From NCBI GenBank assembly GCA_011620445.1, contig WOZB01000146.1:1-9356 (forward strand): a DNA stretch of 9,356 nucleotides. Reading direction: 5' to 3'. The translations under genes and the position numbers were made by a program. Source of the DNA: Anaerolineaceae bacterium. Its GTDB lineage: Bacteria > Chloroflexota > Anaerolineae > Anaerolineales > Anaerolineaceae. The stretch's first letter is position 1. The number at the start of each line of letters is the position of its first letter. Positions 1 to 6,219 of the stretch are shown here, in pieces. Below the pieces are notes generated by a model that was given only the letters and a program-made list of their open reading frames with translations, was not told the origin of the DNA and made no database searches.

Positions 1-171
1 GTATTGGGGGGCGTAGCCTTGCTGGTTGGTGAGGTCCCAGCCGAGGGCGGTGAAGAAGGGATCCAGGAATTCCCGGCGCAGTTGGGCTTCGTTGTAGTTG
101 CCGGAGCGGTATTGATCGCGGCAGTCATCGAAGCGCTGGACGAGATCAAGAATAATTTGAGGAGCGGGCAT
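1..171 (-). CDS. N-terminal part of Eco57I-like restriction-modification protein (runs off left edge)
   Basis: Reading leftward from the ATG at 171 gives 57 uninterrupted codons to the window edge. The text around residues 24-57 (NEAQLRREFLDPFFTALGWD, then N, Q, QGYA) closely matches, from memory, the N-terminus of large Eco57I/type IIG-like proteins that fuse a restriction nuclease to an N6-adenine methyltransferase and recognition domain. In that family this N-terminal part leads into the PD-(D/E)xK nuclease domain. The catalytic nuclease, methylase NPPY and target-recognition parts would all lie outside the window, so neither activity nor integrity can be judged. A purine-rich ribosome site, AAAGGAAGG (182-190), sits 10 bases before the start. 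It is the outermost gene of a minus-strand accessory region that also holds a 67-aa protein and a gene remnant. Confidence 0.8.
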   Translation of the reverse strand, partial: MPAPQIILDLVQRFDDCRDQYRSGNYNEAQLRREFLDPFFTALGWDLTNQQGYAPQY

Positions 172-240
172 AGGTGAGTGGCCTTCCTTTTTGTTTGCTG
201 CCTTGGTCAATTATAAGCCGGTTGGGGGGGCAGGGGCGGG

Positions 241-266
241 AATATCGGCGAGGAATATCGGCGAGG
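241..266. repeat. 13-bp perfect tandem duplication
   Basis: The unit AATATCGGCGAGG occurs twice head to tail (241-253 and 254-266) with no mismatch. It lies in non-coding spacer, so it looks like a recent slippage duplication. No function is evident. Confidence 0.9.
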
Positions 267-464
267 ATGCGGCAAAACAGCCTTATCCTTGCCCTACGAA
301 AAGACAGGCGAAGGAAATGCGGGCAGGCTTACTCCATAGTGCTGTACACCGCGAGTACGCTTTGCAATCGAAAGAACGGCTCAGGCAGCCCCTTGTAAAG
401 AATAAACGGGTGGATCAGCCCTACTGGTTAACCCACGGCCCTACGGCAAGCAAAGGGTAATACC

Positions 465-498
465 AGATTGCCGCGTCGCTGGCGGTTCTCAATGACGG
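465..498 (-). repeat. Degenerate copy of a 'CGTCATTG...GGCAATCT' interspersed repeat
   Basis: Read on the minus strand, the segment begins CCGTCATTGAGAACC and ends GCGACGCGGCAATCT. From memory this resembles a short interspersed repeat seen between genes in many unrelated bacteria (core CGTCATTGCGAG...GAAGCGACG...GCAATCT). Here the middle is altered, consistent with an old copy. It has no coding capacity of its own; the plus-strand frame beginning at 468 arises by reading through it. The window holds only this one copy that I noticed, so repeat status rests on recalled similarity, not on internal evidence. Confidence 0.5.
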
Positions 499-539
499 GA
501 AAGGGCGGGAACGAAATAAATATCTTCCGCTCCAGGCAC

Positions 540-743
540 TTACATGTCAAAATGGCGAAATGCTGCCCGAATCGAATTAACTTTTTCTGGTGGGCATGGT
601 TTCAATCGTTCTTTGCCTTTGCGATTTGGAGCTTTTGCTACAGGCAAACCAGTCATTTCTTTTACATGCGCGATCCAACAAGTCTCTGGAACATAACCAA
701 AATTTTGCTTTACCCAACTCTGAATTTCTTTGTAGGTTGCCAT
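540..743 (-). CDS. Conserved small protein of unknown function (67 aa)
   Basis: The product starts MATYKEIQSWVKQNFG and includes TCWIAHVKEM (21-30), GLPVAKAPNRKG (32-43) and PCPPEKV (49-55), ending in a short helix with RAAFRHF. I recall very similar 60-70-aa proteins in many bacteria and archaea, usually annotated hypothetical and sometimes labelled RNA methyltransferase without evidence. It is soluble, basic and too small to be a known enzyme; the W-I-A-H-V-K core and the K/R-rich middle would suit nucleic-acid binding, which is inference. The ATG at 743 has a modest ribosome site, AGAGG (749-753), five bases upstream. It shares the strand with the restriction-modification gene about 370 bases downstream. 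The overlapping plus-strand frame at 468-755 is a shadow. Confidence 0.72.
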   Translation of the reverse strand: MATYKEIQSWVKQNFGYVPETCWIAHVKEMTGLPVAKAPNRKGKERLKPCPPEKVNSIRAAFRHFDM

Positions 744-1013
744 GCTCGCCTCTGACTGTTAAGTGAAATTAGGGCCGCAATATTGAGAGACACTAACCTT
801 CTGTTATGATTTTACTTGATCGCTTTGATTTCTTCGAAATATGCTCTGGTTGATTAACAGCTAGCCATCCCCCTACTTTGCCATTGCCCGCCTCGCCATC
901 TTCACAGCCTCAATACCCATCGCCTCAACCAAATTTGCTTGTGTAATGACATCAGCATTTTTGTGAATCTTTGTAGATACTTGCTCTCATGGGGGCAGAA
1001 ACAGAAAATATGA
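744..1013. other. Spacer upstream of the small gene and the leuS leader
   Basis: Apart from the ribosome site of the 67-aa gene (749-753) and the gene remnant at 873-986, I see no gene or RNA here. AT-rich sequence at 780-860 may hold the minus-strand promoter of the 67-aa gene, but no convincing -35/-10 pair stands out. Confidence 0.5.
873..986 (-). pseudogene. 3' remnant of an unidentified gene (37 codons, no start)
   Basis: On the minus strand, 37 codons are open from just after a TGA (987-989) to a TAG at 873-875. The translation (EQVSTKIHKNADVITQANLV, then an amphipathic tail rich in A, M, K and R ending ARRAMAK) has the composition of a real helical protein end. There is no ATG, GTG or TTG near its beginning with a ribosome site, and the frame is closed immediately upstream. 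It therefore reads as the C-terminus of a gene whose front was lost or frameshifted. I do not recognise the family. Chance is possible at this length. It lies beside a restriction-modification gene, in a region that looks turned over. Confidence 0.4.
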
Positions 1014-1022
1014 TGCTATAAT
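1014..1022 (+). promoter_or_regulatory. Extended -10 promoter of the leuS T-box transcript
   Basis: TGC followed by TATAAT (1017-1022) is a perfect TGn-TATAAT extended -10 element. No good -35 hexamer lies 16-18 bases upstream (sequence near 994-999 is GGCAGA), which is tolerable with an extended -10. A transcript would start near 1029, just before the first paired bases of T-box stem I. Confidence 0.65.
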
Positions 1023-1037
1023 ACGCCAACAAACACG

Positions 1038-1271
1038 ATAGCAGACCATCAGCCATCCGTCAGAGAGCAGCCGCCAGGTGCAAGGTTGCCAGCGCCAACG
1101 GAGCGCAACAGGCTCAACTCAACTGCTTCTCCTCCAGGAGCGTGGCCGTGGTGATGACCTTCAGCCTCGGACGGATGGAACCGTTAAAGTCCCCACGAGC
1201 GCCCAGGCTTTTGCCCGGGAAGCAGGGTGGTACCGCGAGATCTTCTCGTCCCTGCATGGCAGGGATTTTTT
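1038..1271 (+). ncRNA. Leucine T-box riboswitch (leuS leader)
   Basis: The leader senses uncharged tRNA-Leu and allows leuS transcription when leucine charging is low. Directly visible: the T-box core AGGGTGGTACCGCG (1224-1237) with UGGU to pair with the tRNA ACCA end (discriminator A, right for tRNA-Leu). Stem I by eye: base AGCAG/CTGCT (1040-1044/1123-1127), AGCC/GGCT (1051-1054/1111-1114), CCGT/ACGG (1057-1060/1098-1101), AG bulge AGAGA (1062-1066), GCAGCC/GGTTGC (1067-1072/1084-1089), and distal loop GGTGCAA (1077-1083) fitting GNUGNRA. The loop facing the base holds CUC (1118-1120) followed by AA, the probable specifier. A GGC-TTTT-GCC hairpin (1206-1215) may be stem III. The antiterminator pairs GCAGGG (1222-1227) with CCCTGC (1250-1255) around CGAGA/TCTCG (1236-1240/1244-1248). 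The terminator reuses CCCTGC. Confidence 0.93.
1249..1271 (+). terminator. Conditional intrinsic terminator of the T-box
   Basis: TCCCTGC (1249-1255), loop ATG, GCAGGGA (1259-1265), then six T (1266-1271). The left arm is the same CCCTGC that closes the antiterminator with 1222-1227, so the two structures exclude each other. This is the switch that controls read-through into leuS. Confidence 0.9.
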
Positions 1272-1288
1272 ATTTAAAAGGAGCAATT

Positions 1289-3745
1289 ATGTTTGACCCA
1301 ACTGCGATACCTATGTACAAACCTGAAGAAATCGAACCCAAGTGGCAGGCCCGCTGGGAGCACGACAAGCTTTACCAACCCTGGAACGACCCTGATAAAA
1401 CCAAGTTCTATGCCCTCACCATGCTGCCTTACACCTCCGGTGATCTGCACATTGGGCATTGGTATGCCATGGCCCCTTCGGACGCCCGCGCGCGCTTCAA
1501 GCGTATGCAAGGCTATAACGTCTTTTTTCCCATGGGTTTTGATGCTTTTGGTCTGCCTGCAGAAAATGCCGCCATCAAGAATAACACCCACCCCAAAACC
1601 TGGACCTACAATAATGTTGAACGCATGCGTGCTCAACTCAAGACCATGGGAAATTCATTTGACTGGCGCAGCGAAATTGTCACTGCCGACCCCAAATACT
1701 ACCGCTGGACCCAGTGGTGGTTTGAGCAGTTCTACAAGCACGATCTGGCCTACCAGAAGTTTGCCCCCGTTGATTTCTGCCCTTCCTGCAACACCACCCT
1801 CGCCCGCGAGCAAGTAAAAGGGGAGGAACGGCTTTGTGAACGCTGCGGCACCCCGGTAATCAAGAAAAACCTCAAGCAGTGGTTTTTCAGAGCCTCCAAT
1901 TATTCAGAGGAACTCCTGCGCTTTGATGGGATTGATTGGCCGGAGGTTATCCGCACGCTGCAGACTAAATGGATTGGTAAAAGTGAAGGGGCCTCGATAA
2001 TCTTCCACACTGAAGCAGAGGATGCCCTGGAGGTGTTCACCACCCGGCCGGATACGCTTTGGGGTGCTACCTTCATGGTGCTTTCACCCGAGCATCCGCT
2101 GGTTGATAAGCTGACGACCGAAGCTCAGGCTGAGATGGTGCAAGCCTACCGCCAGCAAGCCGCGCGCCAATCTGACATTCAGCGTGAAGCTCTCGATCGC
2201 GAGAAGACCGGGGTTTTCACCGGTTCTTATGCCGTCAATCCAGCCTCCGGCCAGCACATTCCGATCTGGATTGCTGATTATGTGCTCATGACTTACGGTA
2301 CAGGGGCCATTATGGCGGTTCCCGCGCATGATAAGCGCGATTTTGATTTTGCACGCAAGTTCAACTTGCCCATAACAGTCGTCATCCAACCAGACGGCCT
2401 GGAATCTATAAATGCTGCCGCATTAACTGAAGCTGTTGAAGCCCACGGCATGATGGTCAACTCCGGACCGCTTACTGGCACTCCGGGAAACTTAAGCTTT
2501 GAAAAAGCCGTGGAATTTGCGGAAGCCAATGGCTTTGGGCATCGCTCTGTGAACTATCGTTTTCACGATTGGCTGATCAGCCGCCAGCGCTATTGGGGAG
2601 CGCCTATTCCCGTGGTCTACTGCCCGCATTGCGGCACCGTGCTTGTTCCGGACGAACAACTGCCCGTGGAGCTGCCCGATGACATTGAGTGGACCCAAAA
2701 AGGTGACAACCCACTGGTCATCCACCCCACCTGGAAACATACCACCTGCCCTAATTGCGGCGGCCCGGCCGAACGTGAAACAGATACCATGGACACCTTC
2801 ATGTGCTCCAGTTGGTACCATCTGCGATACCTCAGCCCGGATTACGAGACCTACCCCTTTGACCCCGAACAGGCCAAATTCTGGCTGCCCGTGGATACTT
2901 ACACTGGCGGCAGCGAGCATGCCACCATGCATCTTATCTACACCCGCTTCTTCCACAAGGCTGCCCGCGACTGCGGCATTTTAGAGGGTGACGAGCCCAT
3001 GCTGCAGCTGCGTAACCAGGGTATGGTTTTGGGTGAGGATGGGGAAAAAATGAGTAAAAGCCGCGGCAACGTGGTCAACCCGGATGACCTGGTACAAAAA
3101 TACGGCGCGGATACGGTGAGAGCCTATCTAATCTTCTTCTCGCGTTGGGATCAAGGCGGCCCATGGTCTTACAGCGGTATCGAAGGCAATGCACGTTGGC
3201 TGCGTCGAGTATGGTCCATGTTCCTGGAGCCAGAAACAACGCACGTGGACGCCGATGTGCTGAAAGCACTACGCCGAAAGACTCATCAAACTCTGCGTTC
3301 ATTGAGTTATGACTATGAGAATTTTGAATTCAACACCATCGTTTCGGGTTTGATGGAACTGCTCAATATGATGGCACGCGCAAAGGCTGCCGGGGCATAT
3401 GGCACCCCCGAGTGGAACGAGTGCGTGGATATCTATCTGCGCATGCTCGCGCCGGTCTGCCCCCACATTGCAGAAGAGCTTTGGGAGCGTTTGGGCAAGC
3501 CCTACTCCATCCATAACCAGGCCTGGCCCAAATTGGATGAAGAAGCAGCTAAAGACGAAGAGATCACGCTGGTTGTGCAGGTAAATGGCAAACTGCGCGA
3601 TCGTATGATCGTCTCCCCCGAAATTTCCAAAGAAGAAATGCAGGCCGCCGCCCTGTCTTCTGATGCTGTCCGAGGTGAACTTGCCGGCCGCGAGCCCAAA
3701 AAGATCATCGTCGTCCCCGGCAAACTGGTAAATGTAGTGGTGTAA
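1289..3745 (+). CDS. leuS: Leucyl-tRNA synthetase
   Basis: A class Ia aminoacyl-tRNA synthetase (818 aa, normal for bacteria) that charges tRNA-Leu in the cytoplasm. Visible in order: HIGH at 54-57 in the Rossmann fold; GFDAFGLPAENAA after it; a zinc knuckle with C164, C167, C183, C186; the CP1 editing domain with the T-rich motif TTRPDT (251-256) and the AHDKRD motif whose D348 is the conserved editing aspartate; a second four-cysteine cluster C445, C448, C487, C490; KMSKS at 587-591; then the helical anticodon-binding part and the C-terminal domain with VVQVNGKLRD. I chose the ATG at 1289 because AAAAGGAG (1276-1283) sits five bases before it, it follows the terminator, and MFDPTAIPMYKPEEIEPKWQ is a normal LeuS N-terminus. 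Upstream in-frame codons belong to the T-box leader. Expression is governed by that T-box. Confidence 0.98.
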   Translation: MFDPTAIPMYKPEEIEPKWQARWEHDKLYQPWNDPDKTKFYALTMLPYTSGDLHIGHWYAMAPSDARARFKRMQGYNVFFPMGFDAFGLPAENAAIKNNTHPKTWTYNNVERMRAQLKTMGNSFDWRSEIVTADPKYYRWTQWWFEQFYKHDLAYQKFAPVDFCPSCNTTLAREQVKGEERLCERCGTPVIKKNLKQWFFRASNYSEELLRFDGIDWPEVIRTLQTKWIGKSEGASIIFHTEAEDALEVFTTRPDTLWGATFMVLSPEHPLVDKLTTEAQAEMVQAYRQQAARQSDIQREALDREKTGVFTGSYAVNPASGQHIPIWIADYVLMTYGTGAIMAVPAHDKRDFDFARKFNLPITVVIQPDGLESINAAALTEAVEAHGMMVNSGPLTGTPGNLSFEKAVEFAEANGFGHRSVNYRFHDWLISRQRYWGAPIPVVYCPHCGTVLVPDEQLPVELPDDIEWTQKGDNPLVIHPTWKHTTCPNCGGPAERETDTMDTFMCSSWYHLRYLSPDYETYPFDPEQAKFWLPVDTYTGGSEHATMHLIYTRFFHKAARDCGILEGDEPMLQLRNQGMVLGEDGEKMSKSRGNVVNPDDLVQKYGADTVRAYLIFFSRWDQGGPWSYSGIEGNARWLRRVWSMFLEPETTHVDADVLKALRRKTHQTLRSLSYDYENFEFNTIVSGLMELLNMMARAKAAGAYGTPEWNECVDIYLRMLAPVCPHIAEELWERLGKPYSIHNQAWPKLDEEAAKDEEITLVVQVNGKLRDRMIVSPEISKEEMQAAALSSDAVRGELAGREPKKIIVVPGKLVNVVV

Positions 3746-3751
3746 GAAGAT

Positions 3752-4345
3752 TTAAATAATTTTGCCGCCAGAGTTAATCAAATCCTGTTGGGCTTTTGCG
3801 TAACCTTCCGTACTGATTGCCCTGGTGGCACTGTCAATAATTGCCACTCTAAACCCCAGCGCAAGGGTATCCATGGCCGAGTAAAAGACGCAGAAATCTG
3901 CTGCCAGGCCGCAGATGTGCACTTCTTCTACACCCAGACTTTTCAAAAACCCTTCCAATCCGGTCGCATTCTTGTGCCCATTATCAAAAAACGCGCTGTA
4001 GCTATCGATCTGCGCATTCATACCCTTGCGGAAAACGGCAGCCACACGCTTCTGCTCCAAGTCTTTGCTTAATTCAGCCCCCCCAGTACCCTGCACGCAA
4101 TGATCCGGCCAGAGTACCTGCGGCAATCCGCCCAATTCAGCTAACTCGAAGGCCTTCCTACCGGGATGCTGGGAAGCAAAACTGCCGTGGTCTGCGGGGT
4201 GCCAATCCTGTGTGGCCACCACCAGTTCATAATCGTTTTGCAGCTTATTAATGATTGGGATAACTTGGTCTCCATTGGCCACTGCCAGGGATCCGCCGGG
4301 AAGAAAATCGTTTTGCATATCGATGATCAGAAGGGCTGTTTTCAT
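3752..4345 (-). CDS. pncA: Nicotinamidase (isochorismatase-family cysteine hydrolase)
   Basis: Hydrolyses nicotinamide to nicotinate plus ammonia in the NAD salvage pathway. The 197-aa product has the family triad D9 (LLIIDMQNDF), K107 and C152 (LAADFCV), and metal ligands D47, H49 (TQDWHP) and H82 (WPDHC); the spacing matches PncA rather than generic isochorismatases. I use the ATG at 4345; a frame extending to 4405 adds 20 residues that fit no family N-terminus. No ribosome site precedes this ATG, but a TGG-TATAAT extended -10 box lies six bases upstream, pointing to a leaderless mRNA. The gene converges on leuS with six bases between stop codons and is divergent from the mutase operon. No other NAD genes are nearby. 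Pyrazinamide hydrolysis is a typical side activity of the family. Confidence 0.95.
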   Translation of the reverse strand: MKTALLIIDMQNDFLPGGSLAVANGDQVIPIINKLQNDYELVVATQDWHPADHGSFASQHPGRKAFELAELGGLPQVLWPDHCVQGTGGAELSKDLEQKRVAAVFRKGMNAQIDSYSAFFDNGHKNATGLEGFLKSLGVEEVHICGLAADFCVFYSAMDTLALGFRVAIIDSATRAISTEGYAKAQQDLINSGGKII

Positions 4346-4351
4346 TTTGAG

Positions 4352-4360
4352 ATTATACCA
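4352..4360 (-). promoter_or_regulatory. Extended -10 promoter of pncA, placed for a leaderless transcript
   Basis: On the minus strand, TGG (4358-4360) followed by TATAAT (4352-4357) is a consensus extended -10 element. Only six bases (4346-4351) separate it from the ATG, so the usual start point, 6-8 bases downstream, falls on or next to the A of the start codon. No -35 is obvious. Confidence 0.7.
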
Positions 4361-4486
4361 AAAGCGATGGCGGGTGACATTCCAGGAACAGGTCACAGTC
4401 TTCACTGAAACATGGCGATATAAGAAAATTCAAAGTTTCTGACCGACGGTTGAAACAGGCAAAATAGGAAGGTTTCCAAATTACGG

Positions 4487-4492
4487 TATACT
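4487..4492 (+). promoter_or_regulatory. Candidate -10 box of the mutase/dehydrogenase operon
   Basis: TATACT lies about 90 bases before the mutase gene, in the divergent spacer with pncA. The -35 position (near ATAGGA at 17-base spacing) is poor, so activation by a regulator is possible. A transcript would start near 4499, inside the left arm of the inverted repeat 4497-4530. Confidence 0.4.
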
Positions 4493-4496
4493 TTTT

Positions 4497-4530
4497 TGGG
4501 CAATGTAAGTTAATCACTCAGTACTGCCCA
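4497..4530. promoter_or_regulatory. Inverted repeat at the operon's predicted transcript start
   Basis: TGGGCA (4497-4502) and TGCCCA (4525-4530) are a perfect six-base inverted pair separated by 22 bases. The pair directly follows the candidate -10 box, a classic operator position; it could also pair in the mRNA leader. No regulator gene is in the window to support either reading, and a six-base pair can arise by chance. Confidence 0.35.
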
Positions 4531-4578
4531 GACAAAACGACAACCCCACACGAGCCTCGGCTCTAAAAAGGAGGTGGC

Positions 4579-6219
4579 ATGAAAACAGTCGTTGCCGGAG
4601 CATTGGGGGAATGCGTCCACGTAGCAGGAGTCAGCAGTTTTTTACGATTGGCTGAACAATTTGGATGGCGGACTATCTTTCTTGGCCCGGCTGTCTCGCC
4701 CGAACGCTTGATCCAGGTAGCCAAAGAGGAAAAGGCGGATCTGGTTGGCGTATCTTATCGCCTTACCCCTGAAAATGGTGAACGCCTGCTGGCTGAGTTT
4801 GCCGAGCAAGCCGATGAACTACATCAAAAAGGAGTACGTTTTCTTTTCGGCGGCACCCCGCCAGTGGCAGAAAAGGCCCGGCAGCTGCCTGGTTTTTTTG
4901 ATGGCGTTTATGATGGCAGTGAAGAGCCCGAAATTCTGATGGCTTACCTCCGCGGCGGACCTGCCGCGATGGAAAAAACAAAAATCTATCCACAAACATT
5001 AATCGAACGCATTCAGCAAAAAGCGCCCTTCCCGGTCTTGAGGCACCACTTTGGCCTTCCAAGCATAGAAAAAACGATTCAGGGGATTGAGCAGATTGCC
5101 GAAGCCAAAGCTCTGGATGTAATTTCGCTGGGTATCGACCAGGACGCCCAGGCCAACTTCTTCCATCCGGAGCGCCAAAACCCACGCACGACTGGTGCTG
5201 GCGGCGTGCCTGTGCGCAGCCCTGAAGACTATAAAGCCCTTTATGCAGCTTCAAGGCGCGGCAACTACCCGCTATTACGCACCTATTCTGGCACGGATGA
5301 TTTTATTCAACTGGCTGAAATGTACGTTGAAACCATCAAGATCGCCTGGTGTGCCATACCGCTTTTCTGGTTCAACCTCATGGATGGGCGCGGCCCTCTC
5401 ACGGTGCAGGAATCGATCGTGGAGCATCAGAAGGTGATGCGCTGGTACGGGGAAAGGAATATTCCGGTCGAATTGAACGAGCCCCACCACTGGGGCATGC
5501 GCGATGCCTCCGATGTCGTCTTCGTCACTTCTGGTTTTCTTTCCGCCTGGAACGCGAAGGCCATGGGCGTGAAAGATTACATAGCCCAGATGATGTTCAA
5601 TAGCCCGGCAGCATTGGGGGGTAATATGGACCTGGCCAGGATGCTGGCTATCCTTGAACTTGTGGAACCGCTCGAGGATGAGAATTTCAGGGTGCTCCGG
5701 CAGACGCGCACTGGATTGCTTTCTTACCCCTTGGAGCAAAACGCTGCCCGCGCGCATTTGGCTTCAAGCATCTATTTGCAGATGACCTTGAAACCGCACA
5801 TTATCCACATTGTTGGGCATACCGAAGCTGACCACGCCGCGACGGGTGAAGATGTCATCGAAGCGTCGCTAATGGCAAGATATGCCATCAGAAATGCGCT
5901 GAACGATAACCTTGATATCCAGGGAGACCAGGTCATCCGTAATCGGGTAAAGTATTTAAAAGCGGAAGTAAAACTGACTTTGCAAGCTATTCGCAATTTG
6001 GCTGGCAAAGGAGTGGAGGATGCTTTTACCGACCCAACCACTCTGGCCAGAGCAGTTGAACTGGGTATCCTGGATGCCCCGCAATTGAAGAACAATCCTT
6101 TTGCGCCGGGGACCAGCCGTACCAACATCATCAAAGGTTCATCTGTCGAAATAGATGAAAATGGAAAGCCAATTAGCGAGAGCAAACGGCTGGCTAAGTA
6201 TTTGGAGAGGAAAAAATGA
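4579..6219 (+). CDS. Single-chain B12-binding mutase-like protein (N-terminal cobalamin domain + glutamate-mutase-E-like barrel)
   Basis: A predicted cobalamin-dependent isomerase, substrate unknown, 546 aa. Residues 1-125 form a B12-binding Rossmann domain: it begins at its first strand (KTVVAGALG), carries the axial-ligand motif at C12-V-H14-V-A-G17 (usual DxHxxG, here C for D), then S59 and G91-G92. Residues about 150-440 resemble, from recalled sequence, the glutamate mutase E barrel: FPVLRHHFG (R155), LGIDQDAQANF, NEPHHWG (E301), GGNMDLARMLAILELVE and GHTEADH (413-419). The tail has DPTTLARAVELGILDAP (485-501), also seen at the end of GlmE-type proteins. By eye, E301 aligns with the amino-group-binding glutamate, whereas only one of the three substrate arginines seems kept, so glutamate is unlikely to be the substrate. 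AAGGAGGT (4568-4575) precedes the ATG. Its stop overlaps the next start (ATGA). Confidence 0.8.
   Translation: MKTVVAGALGECVHVAGVSSFLRLAEQFGWRTIFLGPAVSPERLIQVAKEEKADLVGVSYRLTPENGERLLAEFAEQADELHQKGVRFLFGGTPPVAEKARQLPGFFDGVYDGSEEPEILMAYLRGGPAAMEKTKIYPQTLIERIQQKAPFPVLRHHFGLPSIEKTIQGIEQIAEAKALDVISLGIDQDAQANFFHPERQNPRTTGAGGVPVRSPEDYKALYAASRRGNYPLLRTYSGTDDFIQLAEMYVETIKIAWCAIPLFWFNLMDGRGPLTVQESIVEHQKVMRWYGERNIPVELNEPHHWGMRDASDVVFVTSGFLSAWNAKAMGVKDYIAQMMFNSPAALGGNMDLARMLAILELVEPLEDENFRVLRQTRTGLLSYPLEQNAARAHLASSIYLQMTLKPHIIHIVGHTEADHAATGEDVIEASLMARYAIRNALNDNLDIQGDQVIRNRVKYLKAEVKLTLQAIRNLAGKGVEDAFTDPTTLARAVELGILDAPQLKNNPFAPGTSRTNIIKGSSVEIDENGKPISESKRLAKYLERKK

Larger units (their letters stand above)
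172..539. other. Gene-poor interval
   Basis: I see no convincing gene here. The short plus-strand reading frames (174-398, 191-460 and the left part of 468-755) overlap each other, lack recognisable motifs and lack good ribosome sites. The minus strand shows only broken frames. The interval holds the ribosome site of the restriction-modification gene (182-190), a 13-bp tandem duplication (241-266) and a degenerate interspersed repeat (465-498). It most likely represents decayed or insertion-prone spacer in an accessory region. Confidence 0.6.

Noticed and set aside
174..460. Two overlapping plus-strand frames of 74 and 89 codons
   Set aside because: Low-complexity, mutually overlapping, no plausible ribosome site, and they span a tandem duplication.
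468..755. Plus-strand 95-codon frame
   Set aside because: It is antisense to the conserved 67-aa gene, starts inside a repeat and has no ribosome site or recognisable motif.
1063..1131. Alternative stem pairing GAGAGCAG with CTGCTTCTC in the leader
   Set aside because: It would bury the AGAGA bulge, which T-box architecture needs free opposite the GGTGCAA distal loop; the AGCAG/CTGCT base at 1040-1044/1123-1127 fits better.
1142..1288. In-frame extension of leuS to an ATG at 1142 (49 extra residues)
   Set aside because: The extension is the T-box leader, including its terminator; the ATG at 1289 has a strong ribosome site and a normal LeuS N-terminus.
4346..4405. 20-residue N-terminal extension of nicotinamidase
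   Set aside because: It spans the -10 promoter and matches no family N-terminus; MKTALLIIDMQNDF at 4345 is the usual beginning.
4552..4563. GAGC-CTCG-GCTC hairpin just before the mutase ribosome site
   Set aside because: Only four base pairs and no U-run; may be chance, so not listed as a feature.
4499..4578. Cobalamin riboswitch before the B12 mutase gene
   Set aside because: The leader is only about 80 bases and shows no B12-box-like sequence; too short for the class.
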